From assembly GCF_001663375.1 (NCBI RefSeq), contig NZ_LCTF01000001.1, forward strand, positions 1 through 64,000: a stretch of DNA of 64,000 bases, in the 5' to 3' direction. The position numbers and the translations under genes are program-made. The DNA comes from Caldivirga sp. MU80 (GTDB lineage: Archaea; Thermoproteota; Thermoprotei; Thermoproteales; Thermocladiaceae). Positions 7,452 through 15,835 of this stretch are shown here, piece by piece. Within the stretch, counting starts at the first letter, position 1; each line of letters opens with the position of its first letter. The notes beneath the pieces were generated by a model. The model was not told where the DNA came from. It was given only the letters and a program-made list of their open reading frames with translations, and searched no databases.

Positions 7452-8336
7452 ATGGTCCTTAGGGTTGGTTTCATAGGGTTGGGAACGATGGGTGCGCCGA
7501 TGGCAATGAATATCTTTAAGGCTGGTTTTCCGTTAATCGTCTATAACAGGACCCGTAGTAAGACTGAGCAGTTCAGTAGGTTAGGTGTGCCAGTCGCCTC
7601 ATCGCCTAAGGAGGTTGCTGAGAAGTCGGATGTAGTGGTATGCATGCTTGTTGATGCTCCAGATTTAATGCAGGTATTGTTTGGGCAGGGTGGTGTGGTT
7701 GAGGGGAGGCATGATGGATTAGTGGTTGTTGATATGAGCACCAACTCACCGGACCATGCTGTTGAGTTCAGTGAGAGGTTGTCTAAGTTTGGCATTGAGT
7801 TCCTTGATGCACCAGTGACTGGTGGTGATAAGGGGGCTAGGGAAGGTACCTTAACAATAATGGTTGGAGGTAGACATGAGGTCTTTGAGAGGGTTAAGCC
7901 CGTCTTCGAGGCGATGGGTAAGGTGATAATATACGCCGGTGACGTTGGGTCAGGGCAACTACTCAAGTTAATCAACCAAGTCGTGGTTGGGTTAAATACA
8001 TTGGCTATGGTTGAGGCGCTTGCCTTAGCTAAGAGGGCTGGGGCTGATATCAATAAGGTTCAGCAGGTACTGATGAGTGGCATGGGTAATTCGGAGGTTA
8101 TTAGGCAATTAATGCCAAGGGTACTTTCAGGTGACTTTAAGCCGGGCTTCAAGTCCTCCCACCTCAGGAAGGACTTGAAATATGTCGTGGATCTGGCCAC
8201 TAGGTTAAACATGCCGATGCCCGGTGTTGGCGTGCTACTGCAGCTCTACAATGCCCTAGTGGCCCTTGGGCTGGGTGAGGAGGGTACCCACGCATTGGTT
8301 AAGTTATACGACCTGTTGATGCAGGGTGGGGCTTAA
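7452..8336 (+). CDS. Beta-hydroxyacid dehydrogenase (3-hydroxyisobutyrate / tartronate-semialdehyde reductase family)
   Basis: It is an NAD(P)-dependent cytoplasmic enzyme of the 6-phosphogluconate-dehydrogenase-like superfamily. Features in order are GFIGLGTMGAPMA (nucleotide binding), DAPVTGGDKGAREGTLTIMV (substrate binding) and the catalytic lysine in GQLLKLINQVV near residue 170, then an all-helical C-terminal domain. The 294-residue length is normal. TTG codons at 7443 and 7446 are open, but GTTTTAAATG at about 7423 supports a leaderless ATG at 7452. Divergence from a UxaA-type lyase suggests a role in a sugar-acid route, for example reduction of tartronate semialdehyde, but the substrate is unproven. 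Confidence 0.87.
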   Translation: MVLRVGFIGLGTMGAPMAMNIFKAGFPLIVYNRTRSKTEQFSRLGVPVASSPKEVAEKSDVVVCMLVDAPDLMQVLFGQGGVVEGRHDGLVVVDMSTNSPDHAVEFSERLSKFGIEFLDAPVTGGDKGAREGTLTIMVGGRHEVFERVKPVFEAMGKVIIYAGDVGSGQLLKLINQVVVGLNTLAMVEALALAKRAGADINKVQQVLMSGMGNSEVIRQLMPRVLSGDFKPGFKSSHLRKDLKYVVDLATRLNMPMPGVGVLLQLYNALVALGLGEEGTHALVKLYDLLMQGGA

Positions 8337-8376
8337 ACTTTTAAAATAAAGCCACTGCCCAGTCGAGTTGAGAGTA

Positions 8377-9006
8377 ATGTCTGTATCGGCGCTTCAAAGG
8401 CCAACTCCATCAAGGCTAATGTTGATTAGGTTAAGGACCCAGGAGGCGCTGTATAGGAGGATTAGGAAGACTATTGAGGACGCCAGGAACGCCACCCTAC
8501 AGAGACTGAGGGCGCTGATACCAACGCTTGAGAGTAAGAGGAAGGTTTCCTATGGTGAGATAGGCAGGGTTGCTGAACTTTACCAGGCGGCTAAAAATAG
8601 GGTTGGCGCGGAGGCGTTGAATCTAATGGCATCATCAACGAGGGTTAGGGTTGATGGCTACGTTGAGGATAGGGTTATTGGTGGGTTAAAGTTCGGTGTA
8701 CTTAACGTCAAGGGCTTTGGCGGCCCAACATACGGCATATACAGCGTGCCCACGGAGCTTGACTCAGCCCTAACGGAATTAGTCTCAATATTACCATCAC
8801 TAATGGAGTTAATTAACCTGGAGAACATATTCTACACCCTCCTATACAGGGTTAGGGAGTACCAAAGGATGATAAACGCCATTGATAACGTAATACTACC
8901 CAGGATAAGGGACTCATTATCGTTCATAAGGCTTGCCCTTGATGAAATAGAGAGGGAGGACTTCATAAGGAGGGTAATAATAAACAGAATAATAGGCACC
9001 ACCTAA
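8377..9006 (+). CDS. atpD: A-type ATP synthase subunit D
   Basis: Subunit D is the central rotor shaft of the archaeal A1Ao ATP synthase. The protein is almost entirely long helices with the characteristic N-terminal TPSRLMLIRLRTQEALYRRI and C-terminal VLPRIRDSLSFIRLALDEIE. About 209 residues is usual. The frame is open to TTG 8368; the ATG at 8377 lies some 30 bases after CTTTTAAAATAAAG and is preferred. No other ATPase subunit genes are next to it, so this subunit gene is separated from the main cluster. Confidence 0.93.
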   Translation: MSVSALQRPTPSRLMLIRLRTQEALYRRIRKTIEDARNATLQRLRALIPTLESKRKVSYGEIGRVAELYQAAKNRVGAEALNLMASSTRVRVDGYVEDRVIGGLKFGVLNVKGFGGPTYGIYSVPTELDSALTELVSILPSLMELINLENIFYTLLYRVREYQRMINAIDNVILPRIRDSLSFIRLALDEIEREDFIRRVIINRIIGTT

Positions 9007-9064
9007 ACTAAACCAGCGGTGAGGCTTGAGAAGGGTTTATAAGTGACCTGGATAATGAGGCCTT

Positions 9065-10099
9065 ATGTCATCTGGAGGTGGTTTATTAACGTCAACGCTG
9101 CTCAACACCACAGGCCTAGAGTTATCCGGTGAGGTGGCTGAGAAGTTTAAGGGTAAGGTACTTGATACCATAATAGTTGGTGGTGGACCAGCTGGGCTCA
9201 ACGCGGCCATATACGCGGCTAGGTTTGGGTTAAGTTCAATAATCATAACTGAGGAGGTTGGTGGGCAGGTTGGTAAGGCTGGTTGGGTTGAGGACTACCT
9301 AGGCTACACTAGGATAACTGGACCTGACCTAGTGAATAAATTTGAGGAGCACGTTAAGTACTACAACGTGCCAATACTGCTTGATTCAGTGGAGAAGGTG
9401 GTTAAGGAGGGTGAATTATTCAGGGTGATCACGGTATCCGGCGACGAATTTACCTCTAGGACCGTTATAATTGCTGTTGGTGAGAAGAGGAGGAAGCTTA
9501 ACGTACCTGGTGAGGATAAGTATAACGGTAGGGGTGTTAGCTACTGCGCACCCTGCGATGCACCATTATTTAAGGATAAGGTGGTCGCCGTGGTTGGCGG
9601 TGGTGACTCGGCGGCATCGGCAGCGTTGCTGCTAACTGAGTACGCAACTAAGGTTTACATGATACATAGGAGGGATAAGTTAAGGGCACAGCCTATATAC
9701 CAGGAACTTTTACTTAAAAATAACAAGATAACCATAATATGGAACACGGTGGTTAAGGAGCTTAAGGGTGACAAGGTGCTTAAATCGGCGGTACTGCAGA
9801 GGGTTGACACTGGGCAGATTACCGAGCTACCCATAGACGGCATATTCGTTGAGATAGGGGCTGAACCACCCATCAATTTCTTTAAGTCAATGGGCCTTGA
9901 ACTTGACGGCAACGGTTACATAGTAGTGAACCACATGATGGAGACCAGTGTTAAGGGCGTATACGCAGCCGGCGACTGCGTGAGCCTAACACCAAGGGGG
10001 TTTAGGCAGATAATAGTGGCCGCGGCCCAAGGTGCCCTAGCAGCCTACTCAGCCTATAACTACATACTCACTAAGTATGGTCAGAACAGGGAAAAGTAA
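9065..10099 (+). CDS. trxB: Thioredoxin reductase
   Basis: This is a flavoprotein that passes electrons from NAD(P)H to thioredoxin-like proteins. It has the FAD motif VGGGPAGLNAAIYAAR, the redox pair CAPC in SYCAPCDAP, the nucleotide motif VVGGGDSAASAALLL and the C-terminal FAD motif GVYAAGDCV. The N-terminus carries about 27 extra residues before the FAD domain. The TATA box GGTTTATAAG near 9034 fits a leaderless start at ATG 9065. HRRDKLRAQ after the second nucleotide motif points to binding of the extra phosphate of NADPH. Confidence 0.94.
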   Translation: MSSGGGLLTSTLLNTTGLELSGEVAEKFKGKVLDTIIVGGGPAGLNAAIYAARFGLSSIIITEEVGGQVGKAGWVEDYLGYTRITGPDLVNKFEEHVKYYNVPILLDSVEKVVKEGELFRVITVSGDEFTSRTVIIAVGEKRRKLNVPGEDKYNGRGVSYCAPCDAPLFKDKVVAVVGGGDSAASAALLLTEYATKVYMIHRRDKLRAQPIYQELLLKNNKITIIWNTVVKELKGDKVLKSAVLQRVDTGQITELPIDGIFVEIGAEPPINFFKSMGLELDGNGYIVVNHMMETSVKGVYAAGDCVSLTPRGFRQIIVAAAQGALAAYSAYNYILTKYGQNREK

Positions 10100-10179
10100 A
10101 AATTTTAAATTAATTCTTTACCGCATTAAATGTTACTTTAACCTAGCCTTAGCGTCAATCATAGTTATACCCCTAACCC

Positions 10180-10206
10180 TATACCCAAGGCATAGCCTTG
10201 GGTATA
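10180..10206. repeat. Perfect 12-bp hairpin downstream of trxB
   Basis: TATACCCAAGGC and GCCTTGGGTATA are separated by ATA only. It lies 80 bases after the trxB stop in a 253-base gap with no gene. The left arm is preceded by a related TATACCCCTAACCC. A transcription terminator, an RNA processing signal or a protein-binding palindrome are all possible; no T-run follows directly. Confidence 0.6.
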
Positions 10207-10352
10207 GTATCTGACAGGGTGAATACACGTAATTTCTAAGGGTAATTATCTGCATACTTCCCACCAAGTATTAGTACTCTAATATGCTTAAAAAACTTAC
10301 GCAGATGTAATATTATGCATCCTTTTCAGACTAAGCTAGAATTATGTCCAAT

Positions 10353-10592
10353 TCAGCCGTGTTTCCTAATGACCATTGCTGTTAAGGTTCTCTCAACACC
10401 ATCAATCGAGTGTATCATTTTTATCAAGTTCTCCAGGTCATCAACCCTATCCACCTCAGCTAGGGCGATTACATCGTAAGGGCCGGTTACTGAGTACGCT
10501 ACCTTAACCCAGTTAATGGCCTTTATCTTCTCCGACACCTCAAACACCTTTCCAACCCTTGTCTGGACCAGGAGGAAAACCTCAAACGCCAT
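10353..10592 (-). CDS. Stand-alone Lrp/AsnC ligand-binding (RAM) domain protein
   Basis: The 79-residue protein is only the effector-binding domain of Lrp/AsnC regulators, without a helix-turn-helix. The pattern is AFEVFLLVQTRVGKVFEV, VTGPYDVIALAEV, then a helix and RTLTAMVIRKHG. Such single-domain proteins form rings, bind amino acids or small metabolites, and may modulate full-length Lrp proteins; one such regulator is encoded nearby at 12029-12526. Length and fold fit the family well; the ligand is unknown. Confidence 0.88.
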   Translation of the reverse strand: MAFEVFLLVQTRVGKVFEVSEKIKAINWVKVAYSVTGPYDVIALAEVDRVDDLENLIKMIHSIDGVERTLTAMVIRKHG

Positions 10593-10665
10593 ATATTACT
10601 TCACCTGGTTTGAATTTATAAATATTTAGCATTGGGTAGGTTTAAATGAATTTAACTAAGAGGAA

Positions 10666-10887
10666 TTAGACACTATTATGAACGTTTTGGCCGTTATAAT
10701 ATAATACATTCCTTATGTACTGCACGGCTTGAAGCCCAGTTAACACGATATTACCGGTTATCACTATTGGCGTGGGGAGTTCATCGCCATAAGCCTTAAT
10801 CAACTTAATGTTGGCGGCACCCCTATTTAACAGGTCCTTAATTAGACTCATGGTTGAGTCATCGTAGATCAGCGTGATCGTGTCCAC
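10666..10887 (-). CDS. Small protein, possibly thioredoxin-fold without CxxC
   Basis: I do not recognise this protein. The open frame reaches ATG 10950, but a TATA-like CTTAAAAATCG near 10910-10920 on the minus strand fits a leaderless start at GTG 10887 (MDTITLIYDDSTM), giving 73 residues. The segment ELPTPIVITGN followed by a short helix resembles the cis-proline half of small thioredoxin-fold proteins, but no redox cysteine pair is present. Location beside redox genes (trxB, sod) is suggestive only. Confidence 0.5.
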   Translation of the reverse strand: MDTITLIYDDSTMSLIKDLLNRGAANIKLIKAYGDELPTPIVITGNIVLTGLQAVQYIRNVLYYNGQNVHNSV

Positions 10888-11068
10888 ACTGTTACCACCT
10901 ATTGAGCGATTTTTAAGTAGCGGATAATATAACCAGAGTCCCCTGCACATAAATAACCACGCACCAAGACTGAAATTTAAGTCTCATGATGCATCACTAA
11001 AAGTTTTAATCCACAGCGAAGGTTAACAGCGGTGAATTATTTATAAAGGGTTAACCGGTGGTTGAGTT

Positions 11069-11695
11069 ATGGCTTCCCAATACCTATTCAAGAGGTATGA
11101 ACTACCCCCACTACCGTACTCGGTGAATGCACTTGAACCACACATAAGCGGGCAAGTCATTGACGTACACTATAACGGCCACCATAAGGCCTATGTAAAT
11201 GGCGCAAACGCCACCATTGAGAGGCTTGAGAAGGTACTTAGAAGCGAGGTCACCAGCTACGACATACAGGGGCTACTTAGGAGCCTATTCTTCAATATAA
11301 ATGGGCATAAGCTACACACCCTGTACTGGCACTCAATGGCCCCCGCTGGGAAGGGTGGGGGTGCTCCAGGTGGTTACCTTGGCGATTTAATAGTTAAGCA
11401 GTTCGGCAGCTTCGATAGGTTTAAGGCCATATTCACGGAGACCATGAGGTCACTACCCGGCTGCGGATGGACAGTGCTCTACTACGATACGGAGACCGGT
11501 AACCTAGAGTTCACCACCTTCGAGAACCACTACAACCAGCACATAGCTGAGTTACCGATACTGCTGATAATTGACGAGTTTGAGCATGCATACTACCTAC
11601 AGTACAAGAATAATAGGAATGGCTACATAGACGCCATTTGGAATGTGGTGAATTGGGAGGAGGCCGAGAACAGGCTGAGGAAGTACACGAAGTAA
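11069..11695 (+). CDS. sodA: Superoxide dismutase (Fe/Mn family)
   Basis: The enzyme removes superoxide in the cytoplasm. The four expected metal ligands can be placed: a histidine in [11 protein letters not shown], a histidine in the LYWHSMAP region, and Asp and His in [18 protein letters not shown]. The 208 residues match archaeal tetrameric enzymes. TATTTATAAAGG near 11040 supports the ATG at 11069. Fe versus Mn use cannot be told from the sequence alone. Confidence 0.95.
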   Translation: MASQYLFKRYELPPLPYSVNALEPHISGQVIDVHYNGHHKAYVNGANATIERLEKVLRSEVTSYDIQGLLRSLFFNINGHKLHTLYWHSMAPAGKGGGAPGGYLGDLIVKQFGSFDRFKAIFTETMRSLPGCGWTVLYYDTETGNLEFTTFENHYNQHIAELPILLIIDEFEHAYYLQYKNNRNGYIDAIWNVVNWEEAENRLRKYTK

Positions 11696-11730
11696 ATATG
11701 GCAATTAGCAGTGCAGATTAACATTTAATT

Positions 11731-11961
11731 TCAACTAGTCCTCTTTCCACGAGAACCATGATTCATAATAATATTAATGCTAATTAGGTAGAGGCCAAGT
11801 ATAAAGAGGACCAGTGTTGATGTGTATATTGCTGATGCCAGGCGTTTAAGGAATGGTAAGGTGGCTATTAGTAGCGGCATGAGGATTATCAAGGCACCTA
11901 CCGATACCACGTGGTTAAGGTACCTCCTTATATCCGTGGGTTTGCTTAGGGTTCTTCTCAT
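11731..11961 (-). CDS. Small two-helix membrane protein of unknown function
   Basis: The 76-residue protein has two hydrophobic segments (VSVGALIILMPLLIATLPF and IYTSTLVLFILGLYLISINI) with basic ends. I do not recognise a family. It reads toward sodA (convergent) and lies downstream of, and on the same strand as, the Lrp regulator gene. Codon use is like its neighbours. It could be a small subunit or stress protein, but nothing visible decides this. Confidence 0.5.
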   Translation of the reverse strand: MRRTLSKPTDIRRYLNHVVSVGALIILMPLLIATLPFLKRLASAIYTSTLVLFILGLYLISINIIMNHGSRGKRTS

Positions 11962-12028
11962 AACCTTAAGTTTAAATTATGCTAAATAAATGTTGGTTTT
12001 AAATTAATTTTAAATTGAGTAGTGTTGA

Positions 12029-12526
12029 TTACTCCTTAATTACCTCAAGTGATATGAACGTCCTGGTGTCCTCAATACCCTCCATTTGGCTCATTATCCT
12101 TAAAAGATCGTTTATGTGTATCTCCCTAGCTATTATTACCAAGTCGTAGTCACCTGAAACCCTGTAGGCCTTCTCTATGGGTAGCTCCTTAAGCTTATCG
12201 TAGACCTGTTGCCTATACTTAGGCGCAACCTTAGCCATTACTATGGCCTCAGCCCCACTCATCCTAAGGACCCTAAGCGCCTTCTCCGTAACATCAACGA
12301 ACTCCCTACCCGTCCTTATTAGGCCAAAGTCCTTAAGCTTCTTTAGGTGGACAGAGAGGGCCTGCCTAGTCATTCCTAGTTCCCTGGCTATTTGATCCTG
12401 GTCGGCGTAGACTGTGTAGACCCTCAGTGGTTGAGCCTTCTTCAGGAGGAACTGTAGTATTTGTAACTGCCTTTCCGTTAACTCCCTCCCAATGGTCTCA
12501 GTTTCAACTTGACTTTCCATACTCAT
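12029..12526 (-). CDS. Lrp/AsnC-type transcriptional regulator
   Basis: The 165-residue protein has an N-terminal winged helix-turn-helix (ADQDQIARELGMTRQALSVHLKKL, of which the last half is the recognition helix) and a C-terminal RAM-like ligand domain (YRVSGDYDLVIIAREI). It would bind DNA as a dimer or octamer and respond to a small ligand. The promoter contains AAGTATATATACC near 12548-12560, about 27 bases before the ATG; the partial symmetry around it would allow autoregulation. Confidence 0.88.
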   Translation of the reverse strand: MSMESQVETETIGRELTERQLQILQFLLKKAQPLRVYTVYADQDQIARELGMTRQALSVHLKKLKDFGLIRTGREFVDVTEKALRVLRMSGAEAIVMAKVAPKYRQQVYDKLKELPIEKAYRVSGDYDLVIIAREIHINDLLRIMSQMEGIEDTRTFISLEVIKE

Positions 12527-12658
12527 CGAAAAACTAAAAACGGCACTGGTATATATACTTATTGGTTTATCTACACTATATGCTAAGGAGATAAGGCATT
12601 CTGTTTAAAAATGAGTCCGAATTAGGGATATATCACCTTATTTTATTTAAATCTTTCT

Positions 12659-13807
12659 CTAAGTCTTAACAATTATCCTCCTGCCTAAAGCGTAATGAAT
12701 GATAATGTCGATAAAGGCGGTGTAAAGTGCAAGTAGTGATACGTATAATGCCCATAGGCCGAAGTAGCCATACACCAGTCTGAGTAGTGCGGATGCCTCA
12801 ACCAGTATTGGGGTTTCCCACCCATAACCCCTCGGCCATAGCCAAAGGTAACCGGGTATTAGCATCGGTACACATAGCGACGACATCATGACGGCGATGA
12901 AGCCCACTAGAATCATGTGAACCACGTCCAACTGTGGCGCGTACAACGAGGCCGCTAGGGATACAGCTAGGCTAAATCTACCTAAGACAGCCCCAATTGG
13001 GTACGCTGCAGATAGGCTACTTCGCTTAGGCAATGTTGAGGGTATTCCAATGGCCATTAGCTCAAAAAGAACCAGCAGTGACACGGCTACGTTACTATCA
13101 ATGAAGTACATTAACACTGGTATCGTGAAGAATGGTGCATCAAGGTAACTTGGCTTACGCCTATCCTCAACCCTCCTCATTAAGCTGGTTAATGAGGCAA
13201 GCGGGAAACCCACCAATGAGAGGGGGTTATTAGTGAACACGGCGGTTAACATCGAGGCTAAGCCAATTACCGTGAATGCATTTGGGTAAAGCAGGGGAAT
13301 CCTACCCATCCCCCTCTCGACGAACACCATAATATAAAGAACAACCCACGCAATCAATAGGGCCTTCCAGATAAATGAACCCAAGTTTAAAACATAGGTT
13401 AAGGCCCATGATATTGATAACGTTGCTATTGCCAGTGAAACCAGCCGTGAAGGCATAAACCTAGTGAAGCCAGGGTGTTGACTATACATTACGCTTAGGT
13501 AAAAGAGAACTAGGCCACTCACCATCACCCTCCCATGGGTGATTGTGAGTGGTGACAGTATGGGTCCAGTTATAAGTAATGCTAGGGATGCTATGAGGAT
13601 TACCTGGGATACCCTAACCTGGTACTTAAACAGCCTACTGTATATGCTTGGAGGCAGCCCACTTGTCACGTAACCAAGCATTGCGTTAAGGACTGGGTTA
13701 AGTTTATTAGCATTAAGGCTAGTTGAGTATTGGTGATGAGCACTCCTGATCATGACTGGTGAATGAGCCATGCCCCAGACTGAGGGTAACCATTCACTAC
13801 CATTCAC
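12659..13807 (-). CDS. Polytopic membrane protein of unknown function
   Basis: The 382-residue protein has about ten hydrophobic segments beginning near residue 70, after a polar N-terminal part. I do not recognise the family with confidence. Conserved-looking features include QHPGFTRFMPSR and DVVHMILVGFIAVMM, where a membrane histidine followed by a Gly-rich helix recalls haem-copper or NnrS-type proteins. No signal peptide precedes the polar start, so a shorter start is possible. It stands alone between the Lrp gene and the split tRNA half. Confidence 0.6.
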   Translation of the reverse strand: MNGSEWLPSVWGMAHSPVMIRSAHHQYSTSLNANKLNPVLNAMLGYVTSGLPPSIYSRLFKYQVRVSQVILIASLALLITGPILSPLTITHGRVMVSGLVLFYLSVMYSQHPGFTRFMPSRLVSLAIATLSISWALTYVLNLGSFIWKALLIAWVVLYIMVFVERGMGRIPLLYPNAFTVIGLASMLTAVFTNNPLSLVGFPLASLTSLMRRVEDRRKPSYLDAPFFTIPVLMYFIDSNVAVSLLVLFELMAIGIPSTLPKRSSLSAAYPIGAVLGRFSLAVSLAASLYAPQLDVVHMILVGFIAVMMSSLCVPMLIPGYLWLWPRGYGWETPILVEASALLRLVYGYFGLWALYVSLLALYTAFIDIIIHYALGRRIIVKT

Positions 13808-13888
13808 AGCTAGGCGTTAGGCACCTAAACCATGGTGAATATAACCACCAATGAGCATTACTAATGGGTTTAATCGGCATCATGGGTA

Positions 13889-13901
13889 AAGTTTAAATAA
13901 T
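13889..13901 (+). promoter_or_regulatory. TATA box of the split tRNA half
   Basis: AAGTTTAAATAAT is a good archaeal TATA/BRE sequence. Counting about 25 bases puts the transcript start near 13921, just before the GC-rich leader. This position leaves no room for a complete tRNA, which is a main reason to call the next feature a separate tRNA half. Confidence 0.65.
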
Positions 13902-13920
13902 TGCTGTGGTACATTAGGTT

Positions 13921-13983
13921 AATTGGCCGACGCCCAACCGGCCCGCCGGTGACTCCCGGGTTCAAATCCCGGCGGCCCCACCA
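13921..13983 (+). tRNA. 3' half of a split tRNA (acceptor CGGCCCCA-CCA; Gly-like, Pro possible)
   Basis: Bases 13956-13972 form a perfect T-arm (CCGGG, TTCAAAT loop, CCCGG). They are followed by the 3' acceptor strand CGGCCCC, discriminator A and an encoded CCA (13981-13983). Upstream are a variable loop and GCCGG or CCGGT, the 3' strand of an anticodon stem. The 5' acceptor strand (GGGGCCG), D-arm and anticodon are absent. Instead there is a GC-rich leader, GGCCGACGCCCAACCGGCCC (13925-13944), preceded by its own TATA box. This is the layout of split tRNA genes in Caldivirga, where leaders of separate transcripts pair before splicing by the tRNA endonuclease. The sequence best fits tRNA-Gly; the partner transcript(s) were not seen in the window. 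Confidence 0.8.
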
Positions 13984-14095
13984 GGAATCTTTGTTTCAAC
14001 ACTGCTTAATCAATGTTTGAGTGTTTCCCGTGGGTATAGGATGAATAGTGCAGTGGGGTAGGTTTTTATAAAGGTTTTGTGGGGTGTGGGTTTTG

Positions 14096-15601
14096 ATGGG
14101 TGTGGGTGGGTTGGTTTGGGTTGTTTTGTTGATTGTATTGGCTGTTATCTTGGTGACAGCTCTAATACTCCCCACAGTGCATGTTGCCAGTAAGCAAGGC
14201 ACGCCGGCGAAGGCTAACTCCAATGCACCAACGCCAATAAGCCCACCAATTAACACCAGCCTAAATACGCCAATTTACGTCATCGGCCCACAATCACTAA
14301 CCCAAAGACTAATCAACACCGGCATACCACAATCACTGATTAGGTTCATTACTGTCCACAACTTATCCCTCGTTCCCCCTGGCTCCGTGGTTGTTATTGA
14401 TTGGGGCTACTTACTGAGTTACCTCGGCAACAACGCATCCTTAGTCATAGACTCGCTGAATCCATTACTTAAGGGTGAGGATTTAGTCATTATTGCTGTT
14501 CCAAGCCCAGGCAAGGCACCAATAGCCTTTAACGCATTGGCCATTGCGTGGGCTAGGGCTTACGGTAGTAAATTCACAATGTCTCCAGCAATTGGTGGAT
14601 TATACGTGGCGGCCTTCGGTAATAACCACAGCCTAATATTCACAGCAAGTTATAGTGCCAAGGGAATAATAGGTTTCGTAAACGAGTACGAGAACATTAG
14701 GGAGGCATGGGCTGAGACGGCACAGGAAACTGAGGCAAACCTAAATCTAGGTATTTATGAAGACCAATTAAGCCCAGGCACAAACATGTTAGACCCATGT
14801 TTCGGCTCCAACCTTCAAAATGGTACCTATGAATTAGCGTTTGGCTACGTACCCATGTATGATGGTGTAGATTTGCTGGCTTACAGTGATGGAAACGGAT
14901 CTTTCCTTTATGACACCTGCATTTTCATTCACAAGGATTTAATCAATGCAAGCGGCGTTCTCGAGTATGCCATAAACCCCGCTGTGTGGTTCGCTTACAT
15001 TCCAAGTAATGCAATAATTAGGAATGGTGGTCGTATACAGTATTTCATTGGTACGTTTGATCACGAGAGCGGTTGGATTGATTACGTGTATCATTACGAT
15101 AAATATCTAGGAACACCCATAAACTCATACACTGAGTATACTCCTCCCTCGGCAAGTCCATCGTCTACATATGGTGAAGCATCATCGGTGCATGTGATAC
15201 AGGAAAACACAGGCGGTACTAGTAATTACGCCTTAGTTAATAACACTTGGTATTTCTACTTAAGTGGCCCTGAGATGGTGAATCAACCATACTCGGTTGC
15301 TTACGCAGAAGCTGCTACGTGGGCCTTGCCTCAGGGTAATGAGACCTCCCAGACAGCCATTTTGTTTGAGGAGTTTGGTGTGAAGTTATTAACAGCCCGC
15401 TTGGTTAAGTTTCAGTTCCTATTTATCTGCTACGTGGAATATGACCACGAGTTTGTATGGACGGACTTCGCGTGGGTGCTCCATTACTCACCTAAGTCCG
15501 GCATGAGTGCCAGTGGTTTGATAATTAATCAGCAAAGCCCATACTACGTCAGTGGTATCTCCTCATACAACCAAACTGTGTACGTAGGTTGCCTAACCTA
15601 A
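14096..15601 (+). CDS. Secreted or membrane-anchored protein of unknown function
   Basis: About 501 residues. An N-terminal hydrophobic helix (VWVVLLIVLAVILVTALIL) is followed by a Thr/Pro/Asn linker and then a large extracellular domain with many N-glycosylation-type sites. The part from about residue 60 to 200 alternates strands and helices (PIYVIG, SVVVIDWGYLLSYLGN, DLVIIAVPSPG). The rest is beta-rich with aromatic residues and a few cysteines. The N-terminal half resembles the protein at 34001-35422, suggesting a small paralogous family. ATG 14096 is preferred over GTG 14084 because TTTTTATAAAGG lies near 14063-14073. Confidence 0.75.
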   Translation: MGVGGLVWVVLLIVLAVILVTALILPTVHVASKQGTPAKANSNAPTPISPPINTSLNTPIYVIGPQSLTQRLINTGIPQSLIRFITVHNLSLVPPGSVVVIDWGYLLSYLGNNASLVIDSLNPLLKGEDLVIIAVPSPGKAPIAFNALAIAWARAYGSKFTMSPAIGGLYVAAFGNNHSLIFTASYSAKGIIGFVNEYENIREAWAETAQETEANLNLGIYEDQLSPGTNMLDPCFGSNLQNGTYELAFGYVPMYDGVDLLAYSDGNGSFLYDTCIFIHKDLINASGVLEYAINPAVWFAYIPSNAIIRNGGRIQYFIGTFDHESGWIDYVYHYDKYLGTPINSYTEYTPPSASPSSTYGEASSVHVIQENTGGTSNYALVNNTWYFYLSGPEMVNQPYSVAYAEAATWALPQGNETSQTAILFEEFGVKLLTARLVKFQFLFICYVEYDHEFVWTDFAWVLHYSPKSGMSASGLIINQQSPYYVSGISSYNQTVYVGCLT

Positions 15602-15835
15602 TAAGTAAAACTTAAGATCGAGATGCTTCCTTTCACCTTTACCGCACGGCTCACTGATTATTTAATTCACGCTTACTACCATGACTAGGGCATCGCCATT
15701 AAATCATCAAATAAGCCTAATCAATAACCTCATGAGTAATGGGACTCAAGGAACGGATAAATGATGTTTTACTAAAATCCATAGCTTCTCTCCATTTAGA
15801 TTACCTGCGCTATGGTAATTCATGAAGTGGTTAAG

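Noticed and set aside
10481-10489. Complement of the split tRNA leader (GGGCCGGTT)
   Set aside because: Only nine bases match, within the coding sequence of the RAM-domain protein, with no tRNA fragment next to it.
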